Assembly (NCBI GenBank): GCA_001897605.1
Contig: MKTL01000002.1
Location: 302,683-366,682, forward strand
DNA from: Clostridiales bacterium 38-18
Lineage (GTDB): Bacteria; Bacillota; Clostridia; Peptostreptococcales; Acidaminobacteraceae
Direction: 5' to 3'
Length of the DNA stretch: 64,000 nucleotides
Shown one piece after another: positions 35,027-44,505 of the stretch (its first letter is position 1; each line of letters opens with the position of its first letter). Both the position numbers and the translations under genes were made by a program. The notes beneath the pieces were generated by a model. The model saw nothing but the letters and a program-made list of their open reading frames with translations, ran no database searches and was not told the DNA's origin.

Positions 35027-35533
35027 ATTAAAACAGCTGAAATCAATGAAGAAATTCGCGACCTTGAAGTAAGAGTTATCGGAGATGACAACGAACAATT
35101 AGGTGTGATGTCGAGTAAAGAAGCTTATGCTTTGGCACAAGAACGCAAACTTGACCTTGTAAAAATCGCTCCTAACGCTAAACCACCGGTATGCAAAATC
35201 ATGGACTTTGGTAAGTTTAGATATGAACAACAAAAAAGAGACAAAGAAGCACGTAAGAAGCAAAAAAGTGCTCAAGTTAAAGAAATTAGACTTGGTCTCA
35301 ATATTGAGAAAAATGACTTAGAAACCAAATCCAAGAATGCAATCAAATTCTTACAAAGTGGAGATAAGGTGAAAGTTTCTTTAAGATTCAAGGGCCGTGA
35401 AATGGGTTATACTCAACAAGGTTTTGAGGTAATTAAGAAATTTAGCGCAGCTCTTGAAGAAGTTGCTAGCCTTGAAGCTCCAGCAAAATTAGAAGGTAGA
35501 AGCTTAGTTGCAACCTATGCACCTAAAAAATAA
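35027..35533 (+). CDS. infC: Translation initiation factor IF-3
   Basis: 168 residues if translation starts at the ATT at 35027, which has AGGGGG at ideal distance. The in-frame GTG (35018) overlaps that SD and is unlikely. A rare AUU-type start is a known trait of infC, letting IF-3 repress its own synthesis by rejecting non-standard start codons. The N-terminal [16 protein letters not shown] and the C-terminal [17 protein letters not shown] match IF-3. Followed by rpmI and rplT in the standard order. Confidence 0.93.
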   Translation: MKTAEINEEIRDLEVRVIGDDNEQLGVMSSKEAYALAQERKLDLVKIAPNAKPPVCKIMDFGKFRYEQQKRDKEARKKQKSAQVKEIRLGLNIEKNDLETKSKNAIKFLQSGDKVKVSLRFKGREMGYTQQGFEVIKKFSAALEEVASLEAPAKLEGRSLVATYAPKK

Positions 35534-35562
35534 GCGAACAATTTGGAAGGAGGAAATCAACT

Positions 35563-35760
35563 ATGCCAAAAATGAAAACACATAGTGGCGCTGCTAAAAG
35601 AGTTAAAAAAACAGGTAGCGGAAAATTAAAAAGAAGCAAGGCGTTTACTAGCCATATCTTAACTAAGAAAACTTCTAAAAGAAAAAGAGGCTTAAGACAA
35701 GCTACGGTTGTTAGTGAGTCAGATATGAAACGTGTAAAAACTTTATTGCCTTATTTATAA
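35563..35760 (+). CDS. rpmI: 50S ribosomal protein L35
   Basis: 65 residues; GGAGG before the ATG. Highly basic, with the typical [20 protein letters not shown] start and a [20 protein letters not shown] stretch. Part of the 50S subunit. In the middle of the infC-rpmI-rplT operon and under the same leader. Confidence 0.98.
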   Translation: MPKMKTHSGAAKRVKKTGSGKLKRSKAFTSHILTKKTSKRKRGLRQATVVSESDMKRVKTLLPYL

Positions 35761-35789
35761 GAAATCGATTAGAAGGAGGTCCCTAAACC

Positions 35790-36143
35790 ATGGCAAGAAT
35801 TAAAGGCGCAGTAAATGCGAAGAAAAAACATAAAAAAATTCTTAAATTAGCGAAAGGCTTTTATGGCCAAAAAAGCTTAGTATTTAGAGCAGCAAACCCT
35901 GCGGTAATGAGATCATTAAGATCTGCTTACGTAGGTAGAAAACTTAGAAAAAGAGATTTTAGAAAACTTTGGATCGCTCGTATCAACGCTGGTGCAAGAC
36001 AAAACGGTCTTAGCTATTCTAAATTCATGAATGGTCTTAAAAAAGCAAACATCGACATTAACAGAAAAGTATTATCTGAAATGGCAATTAGCCATCCAGA
36101 AGATTTTGCTAACTTAGTTACGGTTGCAAAAGGTCATTTATAA
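35790..36143 (+). CDS. rplT: 50S ribosomal protein L20
   Basis: 117 residues; GAAGGAGG before the ATG. Matches L20 throughout ([16 protein letters not shown]-like start, [21 protein letters not shown] core). It binds 23S rRNA during early 50S assembly and in Firmicutes represses its own operon via the leader. Last gene of the operon, with a terminator 12 nt after the stop. Confidence 0.98.
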   Translation: MARIKGAVNAKKKHKKILKLAKGFYGQKSLVFRAANPAVMRSLRSAYVGRKLRKRDFRKLWIARINAGARQNGLSYSKFMNGLKKANIDINRKVLSEMAISHPEDFANLVTVAKGHL

Positions 36144-36154
36144 AAAATGAAAAA

Positions 36155-36193
36155 TAAGGAGTTCTCGTCAGTATGAGAGAGACTCCTTTTTTA
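36155..36193 (+). terminator. Terminator after rplT
   Basis: AAGGAGTTCTC and GAGAGACTCCTT form the stem with loop GTCAGTAT, followed by TTTTTTA. Confidence 0.85.
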
Positions 36194-36247
36194 TATCCGT
36201 AATTTGCTTGTGGTAAAATTTGACTTTGTAATGCCCGGCGATTTACA
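36194..36247 (+). repeat. Post-terminator repeat element, copy D (between rplT and pta)
   Basis: CCGTAATTTGCTTGTGGTAAAATTTGAC shares GCTTGTGGTAAAAT with copy C; GTAAAT/ATTTAC-type pairing can close the second stem. It directly follows the rplT terminator. The rest of the gap to pta shows only a promoter. Confidence 0.55.
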
Positions 36248-36372
36248 GGAGATAATAATATAACAATGATAAGGCTGTTCATTTTGTAAACACTAGATTT
36301 TCCAACGTGTTAACTTTGGTTTACAGGTATAAAATATCTCAAAAATAATACACTTTATTTACTTGTTGTATC

Positions 36373-36401
36373 TTGTATACACCAAACAAATGGCATATAA
36401 T
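36373..36401 (+). promoter_or_regulatory. Promoter of pta, TTGTAT-17-TATAAT
   Basis: Perfect -10 and ideal spacing. The start of transcription would be near 36408, before AAGGAG at 36421. Confidence 0.7.
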
Positions 36402-36434
36402 GAACGTGTGAATAATTTCAAAGGAGTGTGTGTT

Positions 36435-37439
36435 ATGGCATTTTTAGACAAAGTGATAGAAGTTGCTAAAAAAGATATTCAAACAATCGTATTGCCTGAA
36501 GCGTTTGATCCAAGAACGATTGAGGCGACTCATAAGATTTTGGAAGCAGGAATCGCGAACATCATCTTAGTGGGTGATAAAGAGGAAATTTTATCAACAG
36601 CTGGAGAGTGGAAAATCGAAGGGGCAACTTTCATCAACCCTAAAACATTTGATCAATTAGACGCGTTTGCTGCAGAGCTTGCAAACCTCCGCAAAAGCAA
36701 AGGTATGACAGTAGAAGAAGCAAAAGAAATATTAATAGATAGCGAACTCTTTTTTGGCGTAATGCTTGTAAAAATGGGTTTTGCAGGTGGTATGGTCGCT
36801 GGTGCAGCAAACTCTACTGCTAACGTATTAAGACCAGCGCTTCAAATTTTAAAAACTGCACCGGGAACTAAGCTGGTTTCTGCAGTGTTTTTAATGGAAG
36901 TGCCAAATTGTGAGTTTGGCGAAGAAGGTATCTTTATCTTTGGTGACTGTGCACTTAATCCAAACCCAACTTCAGAAGAACTTGCGCATATCGCAATCAG
37001 CTCAGCTAAAACATTTGAATCTATCGTACATGCTGAACCAAAAGTTGCAATGCTTTCCTTTTCATCTATGGGATCAGCTTCTCATGCAGATGTTGATAAA
37101 GTAGTAGAAGCAACTAGAATCGCTAAAGAATTAGCACCTGAATTAGCGCTTGATGGTGAGCTTCAATTTGATGCAGCCATCGTTCCTTCTGTAGGAAAGA
37201 AAAAAGCACCTGAATCAAAAGTTGCTGGTGAAGCGAATGTTATCATATTCCCAGATCTAGATGCTGGTAACATCGGATACAAATTGGTACAAAGACTTGC
37301 AAAAGCAAATGCATATGGACCAATTTGCCAAGGTCTAGCGATGCCAGTGAACGATTTATCAAGAGGCTGCTATGCAGATGATATCGTAGGTACAGTTGCG
37401 TTAACAGCACTTCAAGCACAAATGCAAAGCAAAAAATAA
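36435..37439 (+). CDS. pta: Phosphate acetyltransferase
   Basis: 334 residues from ATG 36435, which has AAGGAG 8 nt before it; a longer frame from 36363 would include the promoter. Typical PTA/PTB fold: LPEAFDPRTIEATHKI start, AGAANSTANVLRPALQI, and EANVIIFPDLDAGNIGYKL near the C-terminus. It converts acetyl-CoA and phosphate to acetyl phosphate. No ackA is adjacent. It links to acetate energy metabolism and thereby to the 2-oxoacid oxidoreductase at the window's right end. Confidence 0.94.
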   Translation: MAFLDKVIEVAKKDIQTIVLPEAFDPRTIEATHKILEAGIANIILVGDKEEILSTAGEWKIEGATFINPKTFDQLDAFAAELANLRKSKGMTVEEAKEILIDSELFFGVMLVKMGFAGGMVAGAANSTANVLRPALQILKTAPGTKLVSAVFLMEVPNCEFGEEGIFIFGDCALNPNPTSEELAHIAISSAKTFESIVHAEPKVAMLSFSSMGSASHADVDKVVEATRIAKELAPELALDGELQFDAAIVPSVGKKKAPESKVAGEANVIIFPDLDAGNIGYKLVQRLAKANAYGPICQGLAMPVNDLSRGCYADDIVGTVALTALQAQMQSKK

Positions 37440-37492
37440 GGATACCGCGATTAAGTGTCCTGTGTAGGCTATAAGGAACTATTAAAATAAAC

Positions 37493-37531
37493 GAATCCCA
37501 CTAGAGCGAGTCACTTTAGTGGGATTTTCTT
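37493..37531 (+). terminator. Terminator after pta
   Basis: AATCCCACTA and TAGTGGGATT form a 10-bp stem followed by TTCTTATTT. Confidence 0.8.
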
Positions 37532-37560
37532 ATTTACTAAGAGGAATCATAGAGATATTT

Positions 37561-37589
37561 TTGATTTTTACCACTAAGTTTGATACAAT
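37561..37589 (+). promoter_or_regulatory. Possible promoter of ktrB, TTGATT-17-TACAAT
   Basis: Good spacing and fair boxes; transcript start near 37596, about 42 nt before the ATG. Confidence 0.55.
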
Positions 37590-37637
37590 GATAGTTATGA
37601 ATTACAACATACGAAGCAGACTTCGTTGGAGGAAATA

Positions 37638-38996
37638 ATGGAATTAAGACAGAAAATGACTAAAACTCTTAAACCGGCGCAGATACTAGTACTAAGTTTT
37701 GGAGGTATGATTCTTTTAGGGGCACTTTTATTGATGCTTCCTATCAGTTCACAGACAAATCAGGTAACTTCATTTATGGATGCTCTTTTTACAGCAACCT
37801 CAGCTGTATGCGTAACCGGTCTAGCTGTTGTTGACACTGGAACCTATTGGTCTGTTTTTGGAAAGACGATTATATTAGTACTTATTCAAATGGGCGGACT
37901 TGGCTTTATGACAATGACAACCTCAATAGCTATTATACTAGGAAAACGAATTGGACTAAGAAATAGAATGATCATGCAAGAAGCTTTAAACCAATTTTCA
38001 ATTTCTGGCGTTATTAGACTGACAAAATACGTAATAATGGCAACTTTCTCAGTTGAGCTTATTGGTGCTATTTTATTATCGATTCGCTTTGTTCCATTAT
38101 ATGGTATCAAAAATGGTTTATATTATTCAATTTTTCACTCGGTATCTGCATTTTGTAACGCTGGATTTGATATTATAGGTGGCTACAGAAGTTTAACGCC
38201 ATTTGCAAGAGATCCAATCGTCAACATCGTGATTATGACCTTAATTATACTAGGTGGACTTGGCTTTGCCGTTATTGCTGATTTATCAACCTTTAAAACC
38301 TACAGAAAGCTATCACTACACACTAAATTGGTATTGCTAATGACAGTTTCGTTAATTCTCTTTGGCTTTGTCATGATATTTACTTTAGAATATAATAATC
38401 CGCAAACAATTGGCAGTTTCTCTTTTGGTGAGAAAATAATCGCTTCGATGTTCCATTCAATTTCACCGAGGACTGCGGGCTTTAATACACTAGATTTAAC
38501 CCAATTGACAGTTCCAACACGTTTCATCACTATGATTTTAATGTTCATTGGTGGTTCTCCTGGTTCTACCGCAGGGGGGATAAAGACGACGACCTTTGGT
38601 ATGTTAATCCTTTATGTTATCTCAGTATTCAGAGGCAATGAGGATATTAACTTTGTCAATAGAAGAATATCTAAGGAAGCGGTTAGTAAAGCGCTAGCCG
38701 TTGTATTTATTGCGACATTTTTAGTTGTTATTATGACTTTTCTTATGACTGTGTTTGAAGGTGATGTTCACCCTCTTGAGGAAATTGTGTTCGAAACAAT
38801 CAGTGCCTTTGGTACGGTAGGATTATCTCTCGGCATTACCCCAACGCTGAGTGTAATGGGCAAAATTATACTGACAGTTATGATGTTCTTAGGGCGTTTG
38901 GGTCCTTTGACGATTGTTATAGCGATCAGTAAAAAAGCATCACAGAGCAAGAAAGATTTGTTAAGATATCCTGAAGGTAAAATTATAGTCGGATAA
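37638..38996 (+). CDS. ktrB: Potassium uptake protein KtrB/TrkH family, membrane subunit
   Basis: 452 residues from ATG 37638 with TTGGAGG upstream. The four filter-type loops of the Trk/Ktr channel fold are present: SAVCVTGLAVVDT, SAFCNAGFDIIGG, SPRTAGFNTLDL and SAFGTVGLSLGIT, each with the conserved glycine. It is paired with the RCK subunit gene 54 nt downstream. Ion selectivity (K+ versus Na+ coupling) cannot be read from sequence. Confidence 0.93.
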   Translation: MELRQKMTKTLKPAQILVLSFGGMILLGALLLMLPISSQTNQVTSFMDALFTATSAVCVTGLAVVDTGTYWSVFGKTIILVLIQMGGLGFMTMTTSIAIILGKRIGLRNRMIMQEALNQFSISGVIRLTKYVIMATFSVELIGAILLSIRFVPLYGIKNGLYYSIFHSVSAFCNAGFDIIGGYRSLTPFARDPIVNIVIMTLIILGGLGFAVIADLSTFKTYRKLSLHTKLVLLMTVSLILFGFVMIFTLEYNNPQTIGSFSFGEKIIASMFHSISPRTAGFNTLDLTQLTVPTRFITMILMFIGGSPGSTAGGIKTTTFGMLILYVISVFRGNEDINFVNRRISKEAVSKALAVVFIATFLVVIMTFLMTVFEGDVHPLEEIVFETISAFGTVGLSLGITPTLSVMGKIILTVMMFLGRLGPLTIVIAISKKASQSKKDLLRYPEGKIIVG

Positions 38997-39050
38997 AGGA
39001 TATAATTGTGTATAGGTAAATTTTGTAATAAATAAACTGGAGGTATTTTT

Positions 39051-39698
39051 GTGAAACAGTTCGTAGTTATTGGATGTGGTAGATTCGGACAAAGTGTTGC
39101 AATCAAATTAGCTGAGCTCGGTAGCGAAGTTATGGTGGTTGATGATAATGAAGAAATTATTCAAAATATTGCTGATAAAGTAACCTATGCGGTACAAGCG
39201 GACGCGACGGATGAAAATGCAATTAAAGCATTGGGAATTAGAAACTTTGATGTTGCAATTGTAACCATTGGATCAGATATTCAATCGTCAATACTCGTAA
39301 CTCTTTTGGTTAAGGAATTAGGTGTAAAGCACATCGTTGCAAAAGCTCAAAACCCTGCACATGCAAAGGTTCTCTACAAGATTGGTGCAAATCGAGTTGT
39401 GTTTCCAGAAAAGGAAATGGGAGTTAAAATTGCAAAAAGCTTAGTTTCTAGCAATGTATTGGATTTAATTGACCTAGCACCAGAATACAGTATATTAGAA
39501 ATTAAAATGAATGATGAGTGGGTTGGTAAAACCCTTGTTGAAATCAATATGCGTAGACGCTACCAAATTTCTGTGATTGCGATTAGACGAGACGATCATG
39601 TGGATATTAATGTTGAACCTGATCGTGTTTTACTTAAGGATGATGTCCTAATCGTCATTGGCAATAACGGTGATTTACGTAAAATAGAAAAGAATTAA
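39051..39698 (+). CDS. ktrA: Potassium uptake regulator KtrA/TrkA (RCK)
   Basis: 215 residues from GTG with TGGAGG upstream. N-terminal RCK Rossmann domain with GCGRFGQSVA (8-17) and an acidic strand end (VVDDNEE), then a TrkA-C domain (about 135-215). It binds nucleotides on the cytoplasmic face and gates the partner channel. No c-di-AMP riboswitch was seen ahead of the pair. The SpoU gene starts 1 nt after the stop. Confidence 0.93.
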   Translation: MKQFVVIGCGRFGQSVAIKLAELGSEVMVVDDNEEIIQNIADKVTYAVQADATDENAIKALGIRNFDVAIVTIGSDIQSSILVTLLVKELGVKHIVAKAQNPAHAKVLYKIGANRVVFPEKEMGVKIAKSLVSSNVLDLIDLAPEYSILEIKMNDEWVGKTLVEINMRRRYQISVIAIRRDDHVDINVEPDRVLLKDDVLIVIGNNGDLRKIEKN

Positions 39699-39699
39699 T

Positions 39700-40530
39700 A
39701 TGAAAGCTCAACCCAATTATATACAATCCAACCAGAATAAACTATTTAAAAAATTCAAGTCCTTGAATACAAAAAAATATAGAGAGCTTGAGAATGCATA
39801 TTTACTTGAGGGTGAAAGGTATGTGCTTACTGCACTAGAGAATAGACATAGCTTTATCGGTATAATTGTTGAACAGAAATATTGGATTATGCTTGCAGAT
39901 AAGCTTCAAAGCTTTTATTTAGATAAAACGGATGTCTATGTAATGCCAACTGAGCTGTTTGTTGAGATCGTTCAAACTGAACAATCTCAAGGTATAGTTG
40001 GCGTTATAGAAAGAGTGAGACATCTAACAATAGAAGAGATAAATCAGAATGATTTGATGCACAATTTTGCTGATGAGCAATTTATTTGGTTAGATAGGAT
40101 ACAAGACCCTGGTAATTTAGGCACAATAATCAGAACTGCTGATGCTTCAGGATTTAGACATATCATTCTTGGAAAAGGGACAGTCGATCCGTATAATTCT
40201 AAAGTAGTTAGAAGTACGGCTGGTTCACTTATGAATGTCAAATTTATTGACGCTTCTGATGAAATCGCACTTGTCAATTTTCTTAAATCAAAGTCAGTTA
40301 ATTTTGTTGTTACTGCACTTGAAAATTCATCCAACTATATGAGTGACGATAATTACCGCGCTTTGAATTGCCTAGTAATTGGCAATGAAGCAAATGGTGT
40401 AAGTGATTACCTTCTTTCTCAGGCAGATGCAAGAGTTATCATACCTATTTATGGTGGAGCAGAGTCGCTTAACGCTGCAGTTGCCGCAGGTATTATGATG
40501 TATAGAATTGATATGTTTTTGAAAAAATAG
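39700..40530 (+). CDS. TrmH/SpoU family RNA 2'-O-methyltransferase
   Basis: 276 residues; no strong SD, so translation may be coupled to ktrA. SPOUT motifs: LDRIQDPGNLGTIIRTADA (motif 1), VIGNEANGVSD (motif 2) and the ESLNAAVAAGIMMYR knot end (motif 3). The N-terminal substrate-binding domain is about 100 residues. It would methylate a ribose in tRNA or 23S rRNA. In Firmicutes such a gene commonly sits directly ahead of pheS. Confidence 0.92.
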   Translation: MKAQPNYIQSNQNKLFKKFKSLNTKKYRELENAYLLEGERYVLTALENRHSFIGIIVEQKYWIMLADKLQSFYLDKTDVYVMPTELFVEIVQTEQSQGIVGVIERVRHLTIEEINQNDLMHNFADEQFIWLDRIQDPGNLGTIIRTADASGFRHIILGKGTVDPYNSKVVRSTAGSLMNVKFIDASDEIALVNFLKSKSVNFVVTALENSSNYMSDDNYRALNCLVIGNEANGVSDYLLSQADARVIIPIYGGAESLNAAVAAGIMMYRIDMFLKK

Positions 40531-40561
40531 TGCTTCAAGGAAATGGTTTTTTGGATACATC

Positions 40562-40590
40562 TTGTATACAATAAAAAATTATGTTATGAT
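40562..40590 (+). promoter_or_regulatory. Promoter of the pheS leader, TTGTAT-17-TATGAT
   Basis: Good boxes at ideal spacing; shares the CTTGTATACA -35 context with the pta promoter. Confidence 0.72.
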
Positions 40591-40596
40591 AGCGAT

Positions 40597-40830
40597 ATTG
40601 AAAATTTAAAGTCTATGAAAGAGAGAGTAGGCAGTATTGGTATGAAGAGAGGGAAAGGTTGGTGAAATTTCCTTACTGATAGTGTTGAAGTTCACTCTGG
40701 AGATTCATCTTTGAACAAAAGTAGGAGATGACGTTCACCGCGTTAAGGTTTCAAGTGATTCGCAATAGCGATTAATTTGGGTGGTACCGCGGAGATAGCT
40801 TCGTCCCATTATGGGATGGAGCTTTTTTTA
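40597..40830 (+). promoter_or_regulatory. T-box leader, phenylalanine-type (pheST)
   Basis: Specifier TTC at 40691-40693 (context GAAG-TTC-ACTCTGG), a Phe codon. T-box core GGGTGGTACCGCGG near 40779-40792. The terminator TCCCAT-T-ATGGGA with AGCT arms is followed by TTTTTTT. Confidence 0.93.
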
Positions 40831-40835
40831 TTATC

Positions 40836-40891
40836 AGCCATAAGCTCACTTGTGTTTAAAGCAAAGAAAAATCTGAGTTCTCGGATTTTAT
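40836..40891 (+). repeat. Post-terminator repeat element, copy E (upstream of pheS)
   Basis: AGCCATAA...CTTGTG, then AAAATCTGAGTTCTCGGATTTT closes the second stem (AAAATC/GATTTT) in a shortened form. It directly follows the T-box terminator. Confidence 0.6.
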
Positions 40892-40917
40892 GTATATGAA
40901 ATAGTAGGAGGTATGAG

Positions 40918-41937
40918 ATGAAAGAAAAATTACAAGTTCTGCTTCAAGACGCAAAAACTGAAATAAGCGCTGCAAAGGCACTTAAAGATCTTGAAGATAT
41001 TAGAATTAAGTTTCTTGGAAAAAAAGGCGAAGTGACTTCAGTTTTAAAGAACATGAAGGATTTAAGTGCTGAAGAAAGACCTTTAATTGGTAAGATTGCA
41101 AACGAGATTCGTGAAGAAATTGAGAATCTACTTGATGCTGTGAAAGAAGATAAGAAAAAATTAGAAATTGAAGATCGTCTTGAAAAAGAGTCGATTGATG
41201 TTACTATGCCTTCTAAACAGACGTCTAGAGGTCATAAACATCCAATTAATGTGGCACTCGATGAAATCATTGAGATCTTCTTAGGGATGGGCTTTAAAAT
41301 TGCAGAAGGACCTGAAGTTGAAACGGTATATCACAACTTCGATGCATTAAATGCACCTGTAGATCATCCGTCGAGAAGTCTATCAGATACCTTTTATATT
41401 ACTGAGGATTTAATCCTAAGAACGCAAACCTCTCCGATTCAAGTTAGAACGATGATGAATCAAAAACCACCTATCAAAATCATTGCACCTGGTAGATGCT
41501 TTAGAAATGATGAAATCGATGCGACGCATTCGCCAATGTTTCATCAAATAGAAGGTTTGGTAATTGATAAAGACATTACAATGGCTGATTTAAAAGGAAC
41601 TCTAGATATGTTTGCGAAAAGATTATTTGGCTCGCAAACAAAAACAAAATTTAGACCACATTATTTCCCATTTACTGAGCCAAGTGGTGAAGTTGACGTC
41701 TCTTGCTTTAAGTGTGGTGGCGAAGGCTGTCGTTTTTGTAAGGGCAGTGGTTGGATAGAGATTCTAGGCTGTGGCATGGTACATCCTAATGTACTTAGAG
41801 AATGTGGTATCGATCCAGATGTTTATAATGGTTTTGCTTTCGGAATGGGTCTCGATAGAATTACGATGTTGAAATATGAGATTGATGATATTCGCGTCTT
41901 ATTCGAAAATGATGTTCGTTTCATAAAACAGTTCTAG
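40918..41937 (+). CDS. pheS: Phenylalanyl-tRNA synthetase alpha subunit
   Basis: 339 residues; AGGAGG before the ATG. N-terminal coiled coil (about 1-90), then the class II core with HPINVALDEIIEIFLGMGF, motif 2 GRCFRNDEIDATHSPMFHQ and motif 3 GFAFGMGLDRITM. Forms the alpha2-beta2 enzyme with PheT. Two cysteine pairs (CFKCGGEGCRFC) lie near residue 262. Under Phe T-box control. Confidence 0.98.
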   Translation: MKEKLQVLLQDAKTEISAAKALKDLEDIRIKFLGKKGEVTSVLKNMKDLSAEERPLIGKIANEIREEIENLLDAVKEDKKKLEIEDRLEKESIDVTMPSKQTSRGHKHPINVALDEIIEIFLGMGFKIAEGPEVETVYHNFDALNAPVDHPSRSLSDTFYITEDLILRTQTSPIQVRTMMNQKPPIKIIAPGRCFRNDEIDATHSPMFHQIEGLVIDKDITMADLKGTLDMFAKRLFGSQTKTKFRPHYFPFTEPSGEVDVSCFKCGGEGCRFCKGSGWIEILGCGMVHPNVLRECGIDPDVYNGFAFGMGLDRITMLKYEIDDIRVLFENDVRFIKQF

Positions 41938-41954
41938 AGAAAATAGGAGGGAAT

Positions 41955-44345
41955 ATGAGAGCGCCATTACAATGGATAAAAGATTACGTCAAAATTGACG
42001 ACTTAAATGATAAAGAGCTTATAGATAAGCTTGTTTTAACGGGTTCCAATAACGAAGGTAGTGAAAATTTAAGCAAAGAGCTTGAAAATATCGTCGTTGG
42101 TAAGATCGTTAAGATTACAGATCACCCAAATGCTGAAAAGCTTTGTATTTGTCAAGTGGATATAGGTAGCGAGGTTTTACAAATCGTTACAGGTGCTACA
42201 AACGTATTTGAAGGCGCATATATTCCTGTGGCGGTTCACGGTGCTGTGATCGCAGGTAATATTAAAATCAAAAAAGGTAAGCTTAGAGGCGAAGCATCAA
42301 ACGGTATGTTGTGCTCTTTAGAAGAAATGGGATTCGAAACTTCGAATATACCAAAAGAGTTTGATGATGGTATCCTCATTTTGGATAAAGAATACACACT
42401 GGGTGAAAACATTTTGACTGCATTAGAACTGGATCAAACAATTGTAGAGTTTGAAATTACCCCGAATCGACCAGATTGCTTAAGTATGATCGGCATGGCA
42501 AGAGAAATTGCTGCAAGCTTTGAAAGAGAACTGAAAATGCCTGAGGTTTATTCAGATACGTTGACATCAGAAATTGATAGCCTTGCATCTGTAGAAATTA
42601 AAGACGCTGATTTATGTGGTAGATATGTGGCTAAAGCGGTTAAGAATATTAAAATAGAACAGTCACCGATGTGGTTACAGCTTAGACTGATGCAAGCAGG
42701 CATGAGACCGATTAACAATATCGTCGATATTACGAATTACGTTATGCTTGAGTATGGACAACCGATACATGCATTCGATATGGATACGCTTAAGGATGGT
42801 AAGGTAATCGTAAGAAGAGCTATCGAGGGTGAAGTGTTTGAAACACTTGATGGTAAAGAAAGAGCATTAAATAATGAAATGCTCGTGATTGCAGATGCTG
42901 AAAGAACGATTGGTATTGCAGGTGTAATGGGTGGTGCCAATACAGAGATTTCATCCAATACCAAAAACGTTTTAATTGAAGTAGCAAGCTTTGACAAATC
43001 AAGTATTAGAAAAACGTCAAAAACTCTTGGGCTAAGAACTGAAGCTTCATCTAGATTTGAAAAAGGCGTGAGTCAAGAACTACCACTTGAGGTAGTGAAT
43101 CGTGTCTGCTATTTGATTGAAGCGTTGGGTGCAGGTAAAATAATCGGTGGTACAATCGATGTCTATCCTGGGAAAAAACAACCGGTAGAGATTCCATTTA
43201 CAGTTGAAGGGATTAACAGAGTCATCGGTACAGCTTTAAATGAAGCGCAAATGATTGAACTTTTGAGCCGTTTAGGCATTGAAACTGTAAAAGGTGAAAA
43301 ATTAATTGCTCAAATTCCACATTATAGATTGGATCTTGATAAGCAAATTGACTTAGTTGAAGAGGTTGCAAGATTATATGGGTATGAAAAAATTGCGATG
43401 ACACTACCAAAAGTTGATGCTTGGGGTGCTAAAACAAATGCTCAAATGATCAAAGACAAGGTTAAATTCGAGCTTTTAGCAAATGGCGTAGATGAAATCC
43501 TTTCTTACTCATTTGTTTCTAGAAAAGATCTTGATAAAATTGGTCTCCCAGAAAATAGCCTACTTAGGGATCAAGTTGCACTCATCAATCCACTAGGCGA
43601 AGAGTTCAGTGTTATGAGAACGACGCTAGTGCCTAATGTTTTAGAGGTGTTAGCTAGGAATTATAACCGTAAGAACAAAAACGTTCGAATTTTTGAAATT
43701 GGTAGTATTTTTATGCCGAAGGAAGTACCTGTCGTACAGTTGCCAATTGAGAAGGAAGTACTGGCAATCGGAACCATGGGTGAAAAAGAAGATTTCTTTA
43801 CTTTGAAAGGCATCGTAGAAAATGTACTAACGGGTCTTGGTATTAATGGCTACTATTTCGAGAAAGAGACCAACCATAGTATGTTTCACAAAGGTAGATG
43901 TGCGAATCTGATTTGGAATGGACATATTCTAGGTGTTTTAGGAGAAGTCCACCCTAATGTAATTGAAAATTACGGTTTATCTGAACGCGTATATGTTGCT
44001 GACTTAGATTACAACATCCTAATGCAAATCGCAAAAGAAGATAAAAAGTATTCACCTGTACCAAAATTTCCTGCGATCGAAAGAGATATTGCTGTCCTCG
44101 TAAGTGATTCTGTCACTTCAATGGCAATAGAAGAAACGGTTAGGGAGGTTGCTGGTAAACTACTTGAGTCAGTAAAAATGTTCGATATGTATAAAGGAAA
44201 GCAAATCTCTGAAGGCTACAAATCAGTTGCCTATGAGCTTGTATTTAGAGCTGATGATAGAACCCTTGTAGATGAAGAAGTGAATTCGATCTTCAAAAAA
44301 GTACTTTCAGCACTTGAGGAAAGACTGGGTGCTCAATTAAGATAG
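41955..44345 (+). CDS. pheT: Phenylalanyl-tRNA synthetase beta subunit
   Basis: 796 residues, full length; GGAGG before the ATG. Domains in order: tRNA-binding OB fold with VVGKIVKITDHPNAEKLCIC (about 46-65), B3/B4 editing domain, B5 domains, and the C-terminal FDX-ACB domain that binds the tRNA anticodon stem. It completes the synthetase with PheS. Followed by a strong terminator. Confidence 0.98.
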   Translation: MRAPLQWIKDYVKIDDLNDKELIDKLVLTGSNNEGSENLSKELENIVVGKIVKITDHPNAEKLCICQVDIGSEVLQIVTGATNVFEGAYIPVAVHGAVIAGNIKIKKGKLRGEASNGMLCSLEEMGFETSNIPKEFDDGILILDKEYTLGENILTALELDQTIVEFEITPNRPDCLSMIGMAREIAASFERELKMPEVYSDTLTSEIDSLASVEIKDADLCGRYVAKAVKNIKIEQSPMWLQLRLMQAGMRPINNIVDITNYVMLEYGQPIHAFDMDTLKDGKVIVRRAIEGEVFETLDGKERALNNEMLVIADAERTIGIAGVMGGANTEISSNTKNVLIEVASFDKSSIRKTSKTLGLRTEASSRFEKGVSQELPLEVVNRVCYLIEALGAGKIIGGTIDVYPGKKQPVEIPFTVEGINRVIGTALNEAQMIELLSRLGIETVKGEKLIAQIPHYRLDLDKQIDLVEEVARLYGYEKIAMTLPKVDAWGAKTNAQMIKDKVKFELLANGVDEILSYSFVSRKDLDKIGLPENSLLRDQVALINPLGEEFSVMRTTLVPNVLEVLARNYNRKNKNVRIFEIGSIFMPKEVPVVQLPIEKEVLAIGTMGEKEDFFTLKGIVENVLTGLGINGYYFEKETNHSMFHKGRCANLIWNGHILGVLGEVHPNVIENYGLSERVYVADLDYNILMQIAKEDKKYSPVPKFPAIERDIAVLVSDSVTSMAIEETVREVAGKLLESVKMFDMYKGKQISEGYKSVAYELVFRADDRTLVDEEVNSIFKKVLSALEERLGAQLR

Positions 44346-44355
44346 TCATCAATTA

Positions 44356-44406
44356 GATGTTGCTAAAAATCTGGTAAAAAGCCAGATTTGAAGCAACATC
44401 TTTTTT
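44356..44406 (+). terminator. Terminator after pheT
   Basis: GATGTTGCT...AGCAACATC outer stem and AATCTGG...CCAGATT inner stem, followed by TTTTTT. Confidence 0.88.
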
Positions 44407-44505
44407 AGTATTTTCACATGATAAAAAAGTAGTATTCTATTACATTTTAAGATATGATATTGGAATGAAATATTAGTTGTTTTTATTTGTAAAGGGAGAG
44501 GAAGC

